64,000 nt of DNA from Cadophora sp. MPI-SDFR-AT-0126 (GCA_020747065.1 JAGMVK010000003.1:3596001-3660000); one strand, 5' to 3'. Shown: positions 10,122 through 28,482, counted from the first letter of the stretch. Notes: generated by a model from the sequence alone, not told the origin. Program-made: numbers and translations.

Positions 10122-11137
10122 ATGGGAAAGTACGCGGAAGAAGGCCTCTCGAGGACACAAAACGTTGAGTACCAGTATGACAAAGTCTTCGTTCTGCTTC
10201 TCCGTTGGCAAGAGGATAGACAATCGAACCATCCGGCTCAGGATCTCCTGAAAGTCTTCAGGGACTCTTATCATTTCGACGCATCGATAATCACAATCTG
10301 CTCGTATAACTCACTGGAATCTGTATTGAGTCGACTCCGAGACATTGAAGAAAACTTGAAGCAGAAAAACACCTTATTGATCGTTGCGTACATCGGTCAC
10401 GGTGGTATGTCCCTTGACAAGTCTTTCAGTGTATGCGCTGGTGGGATGTAAGTACGTATCATGGAATGTGATGGTCAAGATGCTTACAATCAGCCAGAGA
10501 TTTCCCTGGGTGGTTGCCCAACCCCTCCTTCGAGTGGAATAAAGTACAAGAAGAACTCCAAAAAATGGAGAATGACATTCTGATAATCATTGACGCTTGC
10601 AACGCCGCTGGAACAATCGTCACCGCGGATCAATCGATTTCTAAGGGCCGCAACGAAGTCATCGCTGCATGTCCATACAACGAAACTACTCCACTAGGAT
10701 TCTGGACACCAAAAAGTATCAGCGGATCGAGGTCGTCAGCATACCAGCCCTGCTTCACATCTGCACTGATCGACGTGTTGACTCAGAAGTCTCTCCTGGA
10801 TGGAACACCTGCTTTCTCAGCCGTGAATCTTCATCTTGAGATAACGAAGATGATCATTGATCGTTGTTATACGGAGCTTGTGCTTAACAATAGCGGCTGG
10901 CTGCGACAACCTGTATACTACCGCATTGGACAAGACTTACAGGAATCTAGTATCTCCTTGAAAGTCTTGAAAGAGAAGGACGAACCCCAAGAGGACTCAA
11001 GGTTGCAAAGCAAGAAAATTCAAGAGTTCAAAAAGATGTTGGCAAACTTTGCCAAAGATCAGTCTGATATTGATGGCCAGGAACTTCAGGAACTTTTCAA
11101 AGAGCACATGGACTTGACGAGCGGAAAGAAGAAGTAG
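10122..11137 (+). CDS. caspase-like cysteine protease 2 (C14 fold)
   Basis: Two exons, 10122-10447 and 10498-11137, split by a 50-nt phase-2 intron; 321 residues. The domain starts almost at the N-terminus with the strand VFVLLLRW, as in its paralogs. His93 lies in AYIGHGGMS and Cys143 in IIIDACNAAGT. The following motif EVIAACPYNETTP corresponds by position to the SGC.D.QTS loop of metacaspases that shapes the S1 pocket (inference). The chain then has a FTSALIDVLTQ helix and the strand QPVYYRIGQDL. The last 70 residues are Lys/Glu-rich and look like a coiled coil, ending in GKKK. There is no N-terminal death-fold, prion-like or zinc-finger domain, unlike many fungal metacaspases. Start chosen as the first ATG in frame that leaves the whole domain. 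Identity as caspase fold is likely; catalysis untested. Confidence 0.83.
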
Positions 11138-11584
11138 GAAGAGCAATATGACTGATTTTGAAGAGCATAGGGACTAGTGCGGACGTGAAGATTGGCGAGG
11201 TACGGAGCTGACTAGCACTGGATTTGATTGCGCTGAATTGAAACAAAATCACCTCACAGCTGCTAAAGACAACGATGTGCAAATTAAGGTCTGATCTGTG
11301 TTCGCAGTGTGTCACGAAGACATTGATGATTGTCGAAAGATCTATCGCATTCACAATCTTCTTCAGGAATCAAACAGATCAACTGGGTGTATTGTGAGCC
11401 ATACTATCGCTCTGCTCAAGTATAAAATCTTCCAGTTTCTCCCGTGCTCAACTTCGCATTTTCTCGAAAGAGACCACCCTGTACTGATTTACACTCCTAG
11501 ATTGACAGGTCAACCAATTCCACTCGGTATTCTTACTTTACCTTGGAGATTCTGAATCTATCAGGTTTCTCCGACTCAACAACC

Positions 11585-12037
11585 ATGTGTACAAAGACGT
11601 ACTACACCTTCGCCAACCGTACTCACAAGATCATCGAAATCGATTACTGCTTGAAACATCCCCGAAAGCCCAAGAACATCTCAACCATTCACTATCCTGA
11701 CACCAAGCAGGGCAGTCTACGATCCCACGGCATGCAAAAAGCCCGTTTCCACGCCGTCAAGCCAGGTGGCGCCTACTTCCCCATACTTTATACGGTGATC
11801 AAACCCGTCCTGTGCCCGCATTACGAAGCACTTGATGCGTCGGTGGGTGGAGACTGTGAATGTGTGCAAGGCTTGTGTGATAAGAACTTTCACCTCTTGA
11901 CCGCGAAACTGAGGGATGATACTGGAAATGTTCATTGGGTGACTGAGAGGACATCTATTTGGATAGAGAAGCTCTTCCCGAGGGCGTGGCCATCAGTTCT
12001 GAGAAGACGTTCGGAACTCTGGAAAGAGCGGGGTTGA
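11585..12037 (+). CDS. small hypothetical protein, Cys/His-containing
   Basis: Single exon of 150 residues starting at an ATG in an ACC context. I do not recognise the family. It begins MCTKTYYTFAN and carries a C-H-Y motif (VLCPHYEALD), a GDCECVQGLCD cluster and a basic C-terminus rich in Trp and Arg. The paired Cys and the lack of a signal peptide suggest a small intracellular metal-binding or disulfide-free protein, but this is only a guess. It follows caspase-like 2 by 0.45 kb in the same direction, with no sign of a shared transcript. An in-frame extension upstream to 11543 exists but has a weaker start. Confidence 0.55.
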   Translation: MCTKTYYTFANRTHKIIEIDYCLKHPRKPKNISTIHYPDTKQGSLRSHGMQKARFHAVKPGGAYFPILYTVIKPVLCPHYEALDASVGGDCECVQGLCDKNFHLLTAKLRDDTGNVHWVTERTSIWIEKLFPRAWPSVLRRRSELWKERG

Positions 12038-12795
12038 TAGGGCTGGCGTTTGTTACTGTGTTGTCCCTCGACTCTGTACGGACTATCTGATGCGATGTTT
12101 TGGAAGGAATGCGCAAGATTTTGAATTCTCCTTACTCATGCTGCTCAGACGATGGTTTATTGAATTAAATATTGGTCGATATACTGTGTCCAGTCTTTGT
12201 CTTCTTCGACGGTGTTGGACAGCTTCCTCATTGCCTAACACATACCCCAGGCCACAGCTGTGATAAAGGTGGAAGCTGACCGATTCAGGTGCTTTCACTG
12301 GCTACTGACTCGGACCAGACCCCCGTGAGATCCAAGTCGGAAATTTCCATGCAGATCGAACCTTGAACGACACCATGCTGTGCAACCCTTGGACTGTGCC
12401 ATGCCAGTGAGCGAAACTTTCTCGCTACGAGGCCGTACCTTGACGTAGCTCCGAGTATGCAATTTAAAGTACAAAAGTTAAAATTGGCCATCTGGCCTTA
12501 TGGTTTCGTTAAGGATTCATTGAATGCATTTCCAATCTCGCCCAGTTGTCACCCCCAAAAACCTGTCTAAGCCTCGAATTTCTCCAAGCTGCGCAAAAGA
12601 AAACACGAGCATCCCTACCTCGCTTAATCCCCCAACCACTCAAGGGCCGCTGACCGCAACTTATCAGATAAGATAACGCCAGGTTGGCTCCTTCTTCTGG
12701 ATCTCAAACGATCTGTTTCCAGCTTCTGGTGGACAGCTTCATTTTGGGAGTTTGGTCTGTGTTGAGAACCAGATGATAGGACAGCATCAACCGCG
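12038..12795. other. intergenic region
   Basis: About 0.76 kb between the small hypothetical gene and the TAP-type hydrolase. No gene, repeat or RNA recognised; expected to contain the promoter of the hydrolase. Confidence 0.55.
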
Positions 12796-15029
12796 ATGAA
12801 AATCAAGACGGGCTTTCCCTACCGCGAAGGACGACGGCGACACGATGCGTGTGACCAATGCGAGCCCCCAACAATGAGGGACAATCTCAGAGCCCAGCGG
12901 TGGCAGTTCTGGATAGGCGGATTTCTGAAGGCCCTAGGAATTCTCACATTAATTCTCGCCCTGCGGTCAATTATTGGATGGCAGTTCGGACTAACCGTCT
13001 ATTATCTACGGTTGTGGACTGGGGTCAGCGAGGTGAAATCTGGGGTAGTGGGGTGGAAATGGGGAGAGGTAAGGTCCCAACTGTGGAGGCTCAAACAGCG
13101 GCAGCTTTTGACTGTGCAACAGATCCAGCCATCAAAGGACATAGTATGGTATCAATGCTATGAGCAATACGATTGTGCGAGGTTAGAAGTGAGTTGTCGA
13201 AAGCTAATAAGCGACGTGAATACCCCTGATTGTTGTCATCCCAGGCACCTCTCGATTGGCTGGATCCGTCCAACCCCAGGCGAGCTACGATTGCTATCAT
13301 CAGATACAATGCGACCGACAGAGAGAACTACAACGGTCCTGTGTTCATCAATCCAGGAGGACCAGGCGGCAGTGGAGCTTGGTTTGTCAAGCGACTGGGA
13401 CCTTACTACCAACATGTCGTGGGAACAAATCATGTTCGTATTCTTAAGATTCTCTAGGAACAAGGTACTGATAGACTTAGGATATTATCAGCTTTGACCC
13501 TCGTGGTGTCGGAGCTACTACACCACAAATCAGCTGCTGGAATGCGTCGTCAGCAAAGACCTCGTCGCTGCTCTGGGATCTTCAAGAGCCACCAGTACTT
13601 GATGCACATCCAGGAGCAATCTACGACAGCTATGCCCACGCCACAGCTTTTTCTCAGCAATGTATGACTCAAATGGGAGATACCGCTCGTTTCGTGAGCA
13701 CGCCAGCGGTAGCAAGAGACATGCTACACATCATGGAAAGGCTTGGCGAGTCCAAACTGAAGTATTGGGGATTCAGCTACGGTACCTTCCTGGGAACAAC
13801 ATTTGCAACTCTCTTCCCTGATAAGGTAGGTCGCATGGTAAATGATGGAAATGTCGATGCCAGGGACTATGTTTCTGGTGCTCCGACGCATTTCCTCCAA
13901 GATACGGATAATGTCATGGATTCCTTCTACCGATTCTGTCACCTTGCTGGACCGAAACAATGTGCTTTTCATGCTACGACCCCTGAAGCTATTGAGGCTC
14001 GACTGCAGACTCTATTGAAAAGGATCAAGACACACCCTATCATTGTCCCAGCATCGACTTCGTTGAATCCTCGGCCCGAGATTGTGTCCTACTCGAAGTT
14101 GCAGAGACTGATCACGTCTGCTCTTTACCGGCCCCTGGTCATGTTTCCATCTCTAGCTGATACATTTGTTGCTCTTGAAGCAGGAGATGGCCGGCCGTTT
14201 ATTGATCTTACGTCTCAAGGTGGAGAGGAATTGCCGCTATGCGACAGTCGCTTGGAGAATCCTGCCGACCCCGAGAATCCAACACCAGAAGTCCCAGAGG
14301 CCGAGGGCTCTGTAGATGCAAGCAAAGCAATCATGTGTTCTGATGGCGAACCGATACCTGGTGGTGTTGAAGAGTTCTCTGTATATGCAGGAAAATTGAT
14401 GGACTTGAGCAAGAGTGCAGGCTCTTCGATGGTGAGCATGGTTTTGGGATGCGTCGGATGGAAGGTCAGGGGGAGATGGCAGTTTACAGGTATAATGGAG
14501 CATCGCCTCTTTTAAATTGAAATTGTTTCCCACTTCTGACACGAAGACAGGACCCTTCGAAGGCAATACCTCCCATCCAATCTTATTCATAGCCAACACG
14601 GCCGACAACGTCACACCTCTCCGCAGCGCCCTCGCAAACGCGGAAGGCTTTCCCGGCTCCGTGGTCATGATTCAAGATTCCTACGGTGTAAGCACCCTAT
14701 TCCCCAACTCCAACTCATTTTCCTCGTATTCCTCCTCACATCATCGGCCCCTATCTCACTCCCCTTCACTCGACTATGTTCGGTACTAAGTTAACACTAC
14801 AAAGCACACCACACTCTCCTGCCCCTCCCGCTGTACAGCACGCACGATCAGATCATACTTCCAGAATGGAACTCTCCCAGCAAACGGCACCATTTGTCTT
14901 GCTGACTTGGTACCTTTCGAGCCTTGGAAGTTGAATTCGGGTGCTGCTTCGCTGAGTTCTGGGAGTGAGGACGAGAGGTTATATTTTGCGCTAAGAGAGC
15001 TGATGATGGCTCCTGTGCTGGAATTCTGA
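12796..15029 (+). CDS. membrane-anchored alpha/beta hydrolase, TAP-like (S33-type) peptidase
   Basis: Predicted aminopeptidase-type serine hydrolase related to tripeptidyl aminopeptidases. Five exons: 12796-13188, 13245-13433, 13481-14489, 14551-14687 and 14805-15029; 650 residues with every junction in phase. Residues 38-60 form one hydrophobic span after a basic N-terminus, so it is probably a type II membrane protein with the enzyme outside the cytosol. Domain landmarks: YDCARLEAPLDW, then NPGGPGGSGA (oxyanion loop), SFDPRGVG, and the nucleophile elbow GFSYGT with Ser293. The acid is Asp549 in NTADNVTP and the base His577 in the DSYGHTTL block, which is created only by splicing of intron 4. 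A Pro/Glu-rich insert follows the lid region. The C-terminal block fits the TAP C-terminal domain. Exact start not proven. Substrates unknown. Confidence 0.85.
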
Positions 15030-15415
15030 GTCAAAATAAAGGCTTTTTGAATTCCGTTACGAATTTCCTTGCTTCTAGTTTCTTTGTGCTGCACGTTGTT
15101 CATTGATGATGTCCATAGCCTGCGAATATACATTTGATTTAATTTCCAACTCTCCAAGGGAACCCCGCCCCATTCACATTTGACTGGTCATTTTCTCTTT
15201 CTTTTTCGTTAGTCCATGAGGTACCAGGAAGGTGAAATGAATGGTCCTTTGCTAGATTCGGGATCTATGTTTCTAGAAACACACGCGTGAAACTGACATT
15301 GGAGATGAAACTGAATTTCCTCCTACCTTCCACATGCAATCCAGATAATACCACTTTTATATGCCTGGCCATACCATCTCAGCCATTCTAAACGCCTTGA
15401 ATCGAAACCCTGCCC
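15030..15415. other. convergent intergenic region
   Basis: 386 bp between the converging 3' ends of the TAP-like hydrolase and the GT31-like gene, presumably holding both terminators. No gene seen. Confidence 0.5.
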
Positions 15416-16906
15416 TCAAAACAGCCAAAGCAGTTCCACCACCCGGTCAACATCACCATCAACCCTCTCCCCATTCTCCCCACTCTTCACCCTCTCGACA
15501 TAAACCTGCCTAACACCCATCCCCTCCAGCACGCTAGCCTCCACCAGCCTCGCGCTCCTCTTCTCCTCTTTCCCAATCGGTTCTCTCAACGGCCCAATAT
15601 GATGCACGAAATTCCTCGCTTCCCCATCCCACGTCTTCTCCACCTTCTCCAACTCCACCCCACCCTCCTCAATCCCCTTCGTATACTCCACCACCGAAAA
15701 CCCATTACTGAGCACGAAATCATCCTCAAACGCCCACCTCTGAAACACACATTCGAACCCGCAAACTTTCGACACATTGCTAGCGAGCGGGACGTTGACA
15801 TCGTACCATGTACGCCAGTGATGCACAGTTAACATGCGGCGCCCGCTCTCGAAATATCCCGACGCGTCGCCTCTGATATCCATTTGTTGGAGACCGTAGT
15901 CGAAACTTGGACGAATGGAGGAGTGTGCATTGAGGCATTCATTCACGATCTGATCGCCTTGGTCGTTGGGAATATCGAGACAGGCGTCCCAAACGGCGGG
16001 CTGCACCAGAGATGCTGCGAATGGGACTGAGAGGAATATCCCGCCGCCGCCGAAGGGGAGCATGCCTAGTTCGCATATCTGAGCGAGGCTGTCGGAGAGG
16101 GCGGCGACGAGGACTTCGTTCTCGGCATCGTAGTGTGTTGAGAGATGATGGACCAGGTATGGGAGTGACGGGACGAATGTGTCGTCGTCGATGAGGACGA
16201 GCCATTTCGTCTTGGGCGTGCGTGCTTCGTAGAGCGTTTTGATGAGATTGAAGTAGGATTTTGCGAATGGGAGGTCTGAGATGTGGAGAGTGAGGCTTAT
16301 GTCTGCGGTCCGGCAAGCGGATTCGATTTCCTGGAAGGTGTGTGAGGATGAGGGGGATTGTTCGGGTGGGGTCGAGACGTGAAGTTGAGCGCGGGAATGG
16401 GGGAGCCAATGGTTGAGTTGTGGGAGTGCGTATTTCAGACGAGGGAGTTTGGTCGAGATACCGAATGACATGATAGATGTGTCGACTTGTGGGGAAAGAG
16501 GCACTCTCAGCGTCAAAGTTGACAGCTTTGGAAGTGAGATATGAGTAAGGTTGTCCTTGGTGAGCAGTTGGAAGTCTGGTAAGAGAGCCTGATGGAGATA
16601 CGTTAAGGACGGTCGCTCTCCATCCGCTAGCAAGTGGCGTGTTTTGATCGTTCGGCGAGCGTATTCGAACGTTGGGGTGCCGACATGAAAAGCGATGTGG
16701 GATATGTCTTCCGTTGACACATCTTCTTGGGCATTGATGGCACTGAGAAGTGATTTGGCGTACGGAAGAACAACGTGCTGGATAGGCCTCGCCGTTTGAG
16801 CAGGAAAGATGACCGTGCTCCAGCTTATGATGAGGAGAGTAAGGCTGAGGGAGATTAAGAGACATCTCTGGCGTTGACGGCTGAGGTCGAGACGAGAGGA
16901 AATCAT
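15416..16906 (-). CDS. type II membrane glycosyltransferase, GT31/Fringe-like
   Basis: Single exon, 496 residues from the ATG at 16906. A basic start (RQRQR) and a hydrophobic span at about residues 17-33 make it a Golgi-type type II protein. The catalytic DxD motif is Asp240-Asp241-Asp242 in WLVLIDDDTFVPS, the pattern of Fringe-like GT31 enzymes. Supporting blocks are FGGGGIFLS, QIVNECL, and HHWRTWYDV. In this family the DDD binds a metal and the UDP-sugar. An upstream in-frame ATG at 17023 would add 39 residues before the anchor, but a TATA-like element at about 16959 sits between the two, favouring 16906. The acceptor glycan is unknown. Confidence 0.82.
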   Translation of the reverse strand: MISSRLDLSRQRQRCLLISLSLTLLIISWSTVIFPAQTARPIQHVVLPYAKSLLSAINAQEDVSTEDISHIAFHVGTPTFEYARRTIKTRHLLADGERPSLTYLHQALLPDFQLLTKDNLTHISLPKLSTLTLRVPLSPQVDTSIMSFGISTKLPRLKYALPQLNHWLPHSRAQLHVSTPPEQSPSSSHTFQEIESACRTADISLTLHISDLPFAKSYFNLIKTLYEARTPKTKWLVLIDDDTFVPSLPYLVHHLSTHYDAENEVLVAALSDSLAQICELGMLPFGGGGIFLSVPFAASLVQPAVWDACLDIPNDQGDQIVNECLNAHSSIRPSFDYGLQQMDIRGDASGYFESGRRMLTVHHWRTWYDVNVPLASNVSKVCGFECVFQRWAFEDDFVLSNGFSVVEYTKGIEEGGVELEKVEKTWDGEARNFVHHIGPLREPIGKEEKRSARLVEASVLEGMGVRQVYVERVKSGENGERVDGDVDRVVELLWLF

Positions 16907-16956
16907 AATGAGCGGATGTCGAGAAGACTCGACGGGAGTGAACGAGTGAAAAAGAA

Positions 16957-16968
16957 GATATAAAGTAT
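16957..16968 (-). promoter_or_regulatory. TATA-like element of the GT31-like gene
   Basis: On the minus strand the sequence reads CTTTATATCTTC about 55 nt before the ATG at 16906. Position and sequence suit a TATA box, and would place the transcript start below the upstream ATG at 17023. Confidence 0.4.
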
Positions 16969-18071
16969 GAGACCCGGGAAATTGAATTGCGTTAGTCTTG
17001 TCAGGGGTAACGGATAGTTGCATGACGTTGGTGACAAGCGTGGTGTTGTTGCGATGAAAATGGAAAGGGCAGATTCGCTTCTGTTGGTGCAGCCAGAGCC
17101 TTTCCCTTCACATCACGCGAACTCATCTCCAGTTTCATCGTGAAGGACCATTAAAAAGTATTAGTATGAGAATCGGAAGTCACGGCACACTCAAAGTACC
17201 CTGTACTACATCAGCCTGAAGCTGTTTCAAGACAGTCGCGTGTACGTTGTAAATGAGTGCCCAGCAAGCCCAGCTCTTGGGGCTGACATCTGGACTGAGC
17301 CCTCAACCGATTTGCTAGCACGTCTTTTGGGTCGAGATTTTTGCACTGCGATAGCTCGAAGATGTTTCGTCTTAATGTTGTATGACGATGGAATGTTGCT
17401 TGAAATGGTGGGGAAGCATAAGGGAGGACAGCCGTAATGCTGGCGTGCAGATCACCATGGATTCAACCGGCTCGGTCCGGCTTGGTGACATAGATCCATA
17501 GACCAAAAAACTTGAGGTTTGGGATTGTTTCCTGAGCTTTATAGAGAACAGATGGTTTGCATGCCATGAGCTCGCGGCGTGAAAACTCGGGCTTTTGAAT
17601 TTTTCATTGTGGTTTCTAACCTAACAGTTTGCAAGCATCAAAAGGATGCAGAACGAAAGCAAGAACATAAACATGCATGCATTCAGGGCGTCAAACTTCC
17701 AGCTCTCGCCGAATGTGCTTCGTGGAATGATTTACAGATGAGCACACTCCCTCTGCCGCAATATCTCCTGAAATGTAGCAACAATGAGCGATGAGAAGAG
17801 TATGTACTGTACATCTGGTGCCTGGATATCTCTGCCCCGTTTTCATCTCCAAAAGGATGCACTGCTGGAGCGACCAACATAATCTAACAATAACAGATGC
17901 CATGCCACCACGATCAAAATCATCCCTAACTTTTCGTCTGAAGTGACTTTGTCCAAGGGTGTCAAATTTTGATGAACTACAAAACAATTAGACCACAAAG
18001 ACATCTATGGTGTAGGAGAGTCCTTACCCTCTTGCGACAACCCCGTGTTCTGGGTTTACAGACACTGCTCG
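16969..18071. other. intergenic region
   Basis: About 1.1 kb between the GT31-like gene start and the 2EXR gene end. Short open frames only; none is convincing. Confidence 0.5.
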
Positions 18072-19002
18072 TTAAGTATTTGCAGAGTACTTGGAAGCGA
18101 CTTTGGACTTCCTTGGTGCCTTGATACTAGGAACTTTCTCATGGCCGGGTCGTTGAGGGACCTGAAAGTGAGTCAACCCGGGGATATGATCTGATCGCCA
18201 CCAAACAGATTCTCCATCACCTGAAACATCTTGTGGTAGCCTGTAAGGGAGTACAGATCCACCACTATGTCATATCCGAAAATGAAAGTTCGAAGTTGCT
18301 GCAACATTCCCAGGCTAAATCTGCGTCCAGGATTGACAAAAGCTCCAAGGTCTCCCACTGCTCGATTGACAAGTGTCTCAACTTCGTTGACAATAAGTCC
18401 TTGAACGCTGGTGTGACAGGGGAACAAGTACAAGGGTCCGCTGCAGTGGAATTGTTCCAATGGCCAAAGAGAACCTCACCAGCAACGGAGCTTTTGAGAT
18501 GGAGCACGTCAACAGCAAAGTTGAAGTACGGATTGCATCGTGTAAGGACGTCAACAAATGGCTTCTCGTAGTAGCGGAACCCATCCTTACGCGCCTCCTG
18601 ATTGACTTGGAGCATCATCGGAACCTTGCCCTCAGCATGGACGAATATCTGAATGCAACTTTGGCACTCTTTGCGAGAGCGGTAGCGGCGTGGGAAGCAG
18701 CCCTCACGTGTCTCTGGATTGTAAATACCAAATTGGACCACTCGTGGAACACGAGCGCATTCAGCCCAGATCATGAGTCTGACTTCGAGAGGGAGCTTGT
18801 TGTAGTACTTGAACTTGCAGACCTTGACTTGCTTGCCGGTAGGTTCGCGACATGGCTCAGAGTAGGACTCGGGCTTGTATTCTTTAGGATTGAAACTATT
18901 GGCGATGTCTTGAAAAGGTTGGTGAATGGTTGCGTACTTCTCTGAAACCTCCCTAGCGAAGACTTGGAGCTCCTCGGCGAAGGGATCCATGGAGGAAGAC
19001 AT
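18072..19002 (-). CDS. 2EXR-domain protein with an apparent internal frameshift
   Basis: Fungal 2EXR family, function unknown. The reading starts at 19002. The family signature is NKLPLEVRLMIWAECARVPRVV near residue 70, followed by LQVNQEARKDGF, FAVDVLHL and LRHLSIEQWE. The frame then drifts into a poor sequence and stops, while a neighbouring frame continues with GAFVNPGRR, then FSLGMLQQLRTFIFGYD and LYSLTGYHKMFQ. One extra G near 18350 would join these smoothly. Alternatively a 38-50 nt intron ending at a GACGCAG acceptor could do so, but its donors are weak. After KMFQ a good phase-0 intron (18162-18220, GTGATG donor) leads to a basic last exon 18161-18072 ending SKVASKYSANT. So this is either a gene with one unusual intron, a sequencing slip, or a recently broken copy. 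Confidence 0.65.
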
Positions 19003-20272
19003 TACGATGTGGTATGAGGTATGGAGTCGGAGACTTGTAATACACCTTCCCGAGGAAGTTGGTCGTCAGAAGTCAGTGGTCCTTCTGGTTTTGAAATTAG
19101 TAAAGACTTTCCTGTGGAGTGCGAAGCTGAATATGTTAATACGTACCACTTCTACAAGAATTTGGATCAACAGGATGTATGATGTGGAAGCGTTGCAAAC
19201 CGTGGCTCGTAGATGGTGGTTTGCACAAGAGAGTTAAGGGTCAACCAGTCTCCTTCATGCTGAAGCTCACAGTCAGCAAGGTATAGTCTCGAATATTCAA
19301 AGCCTCTCTCCACAAGCTGCAGTGCATACCAAAACCCCCATGGACTGAAAACAGGTCCGATGGCAGTGTGGCAGTGTGTGGACAGGACCAGAAGATCGCA
19401 ACACTCAGATCGAAGTCAACGCGCGTGCGAGGAAGGGAGTTGCTGTCCTGTTTGGCGAGAGATTGTCGTGCTTGATTTTCGAAGAAAGACGCGGTTGTGT
19501 GCTCAAAGTCAACAAGGTCGGTTTAAGGGGTCTTTTGAGGAGGCGCTAAGAAATTCTGCCACTTGCCTAGCGGTCAACCAGGACTGCACTTGACCGCCTG
19601 ATGAAGAAGTGGATAGATGAAATATAATGCCTACTCTGTCTGTTTGATAGAAGTAGTGATAATTCGTGGGTTAGAGTATTGGAATGTGAAGGTTTTTCTT
19701 GTATGCTATTTGCTTCGAGCCAAGTCTAGGTATTCGAAGTCAAACACTTACTAAGTTAGTATCTCAGCTTCAGGGCCTCAGCAAAATAGGAAGAACTCCA
19801 TTTCGGACTGTAATTCGATATGTCTTCCAACAGAAGAAGCCACGTCTCCTTATACATGCATAACACACAAAGGCTCTCTAATTTCCTTCTGCAAGTTCCA
19901 CAAGTCGCTGGCCAGACACCGCCCAGCTTCCCAGGCATCAGTATCACTCCAGCCGAGTTGGTCTGGGCGGAACCTTTCCATTATCCTGAGATTTGATATT
20001 CACTATTCAATGCTTTGATTGATGTTCAATCTCTTATCAAATTTAGATACTATTAGATGATAATAAACTTTTTGTGGCCTTTTCCAAAATCTAGCAATAA
20101 GTGGCATGTGAATTTTACATAAAAACAGAGATCGTCAATGGGAAGTTGTGAAAAAAAAAGGGGGGGGGGGGGGTATTCCGCTTGAATACAAACGCAGGTG
20201 CATCATTCTAGCCAACTCCATCACTCCAACGCCAGCGAAACAAGAATCACCAACAATTCCCTATTCCTTCAG
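19003..20272. other. intergenic region with a polypurine tract
   Basis: About 1.27 kb between the 2EXR gene start and the RRM gene 3' end. No convincing gene. It contains the A9G14 tract described separately. Confidence 0.5.
20151..20173 (+). repeat. A9G14 homopurine tract
   Basis: Nine A followed by fourteen G, lying about 100 bp beyond the stop of the RRM gene. Such runs are unstable in replication and in sequencing. Confidence 0.95.
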
Positions 20273-21865
20273 TCAAATCGACTTATACTTCCGGCCACCA
20301 CACGAGCTTCCATCGACAACTACCGGTGTGTGACTTCCCCCATCATCAGATAAAGTCTTCCTGCGCCTCTCCTGCTCGCCCTCCTTACTTAGACTGCTGA
20401 CCTCATGAGTCATTTGATCTGTTCTGGCTTTTTCCAGTTGCGAGGAACTGCACGAGGTGTCACCGCGGTAGTCAATTTGAATGTTGGCGAACTGCGCGCT
20501 GAGATACTCGTCAACGTCCATGACTTTAGCCTCGCCATTATGTAGATACTGATCCTCTGGCACCATAGATCGAGGCACATGGCGTTCTCGAACCTTCCCT
20601 TTCGCGTTGCGTGGACCATTTCGAGAACGACTTTGGCTCACTTGAGAGGGCTGCGTAGCCTTCAAACTATGGTTATTGGACTCAACACCCTCTTTGGCGA
20701 AGCGGGCATGGAGTGTTCTGCCTTGCCATGACAGACCATTCAGCGCGTCAACGGTGCACTTTGCGGTAGAGTGGGATTCGAGGACAGCAAAGGCATGACC
20801 TTTTGGGGTACCGTTGGAGTGTTTGGCAATTTCCAAGTGCTGAAGGTAGTACCGTGTGCCCTCTGGAGAGTTGCGATGACGGGACCGGGGACTTCGACTT
20901 TGAGTCGATGAGACGCTGTTGATAAGTTCTTGGAGATCCTTTTCACTACAAGTAATCGGTACCCCTGTAATGATGATCTTTCGAGCTTCAGTCTTGATGA
21001 CTCGGGGCGCTGGGTCAAGTACAGGTACTGGTCTAGGACTGGTAGCTTGAGGGAGAGATATCATCTGAGAGTGGTGAGGAGAAGGTGCTTGTGGTACCGG
21101 CGACATTTGTGGTTCGACTGGAACCACATAGAGTGGCTGATGCATTGGCGCCATGGGGACAAGAACCATTCCAGGCTGGACAGCTTGCCGGTACTCGGCC
21201 TGGGGAGCAAAGCCGTTGAAGGATTGAGTGTGATCATAATGTGGTGATGGAGGCTGGTAGTACGAGCTTTCGGAAATGGAAGGCGACATCGGAGTAGGAG
21301 CTACAGGTGTTGTAGGTTGGAACGCCCACAACTCGTAGTCAGTCATTTGACCTAGCAAGAGGATTTCAAGTCGAGTGACTTACATTAGGATAGAACTCCT
21401 GTGGGAGAGGTATGTTTGTGTGTTGAGACACTGGATGCCATGCATTCTGTTGTTGAGCACATCGACGAGATGGAGATGGGCTTGCTGAAAGACTCTCACC
21501 AAGCATCACGGGCTTTGTCTCGTTGCGGCCGTCTGCCTGCAAAGTGCGTGCAGCTCGCGGGGGATCTTCCATGGGCGAGTGGTTCAAGTGATCTAGCATT
21601 CGGTCAGTCAAGAAACGCTTCGATCGATGGAGCAGATTGACTTACGAAGTGCAGATCGGAAATCTGGCAGTCCCTGAACACTAACCCATCCACTTGTTGA
21701 TGTTGATCCAGGATAGACATTGGCCTCAAGTATGGCTAAGCCAGACCCATCAGGCTGTCGATTCCGAGCGTGGTCTTTGAGTTTCTTCCAAGTGCAATTC
21801 CAAGGGAGATTCCCAACAGGGATATAGTAAATACCAGTCGTGTAGCCTGGAGGCATGATAGGCAT
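20273..21865 (-). CDS. RNA-binding protein with RRM-type domains
   Basis: Probable RNA-binding regulator. Three exons: 21865-21646, 21592-21384 and 21331-20273; 495 residues. The N-terminal part reads YYIPVGNLPWNCTWKKLKDHAR and GWVSVQGLPDF, an RRM-like half domain. The long middle is Pro/Gln/Ser-rich and disordered. A second RRM reads KIIITGVPITCSEKDLQELI, then GHAFAVLESHSTAKCTVDALNG and LHARFAKEG, matching RNP2/RNP1 positions loosely. The tail is basic then Ser-rich. The junction of exons 2 and 3 uses a GAG acceptor only about 9 nt after a CTGAC branch site, because the nearer TAG acceptor would open with a stop codon. The start could also be the ATG at 21856. Targets unknown. Confidence 0.78.

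Positions 21866-28482
<6,617 letters not shown>

Noticed and set aside
15939..16865. 308-codon open frame on the minus strand inside the GT31-like gene
   Set aside because: It overlaps the glycosyltransferase in another frame and is a Pro/Arg/His-rich shadow with no domain.
16907..17023. Upstream ATG at 17023 for the GT31-like gene
   Set aside because: Would put 39 odd residues before the membrane anchor and lies upstream of the TATA-like element.
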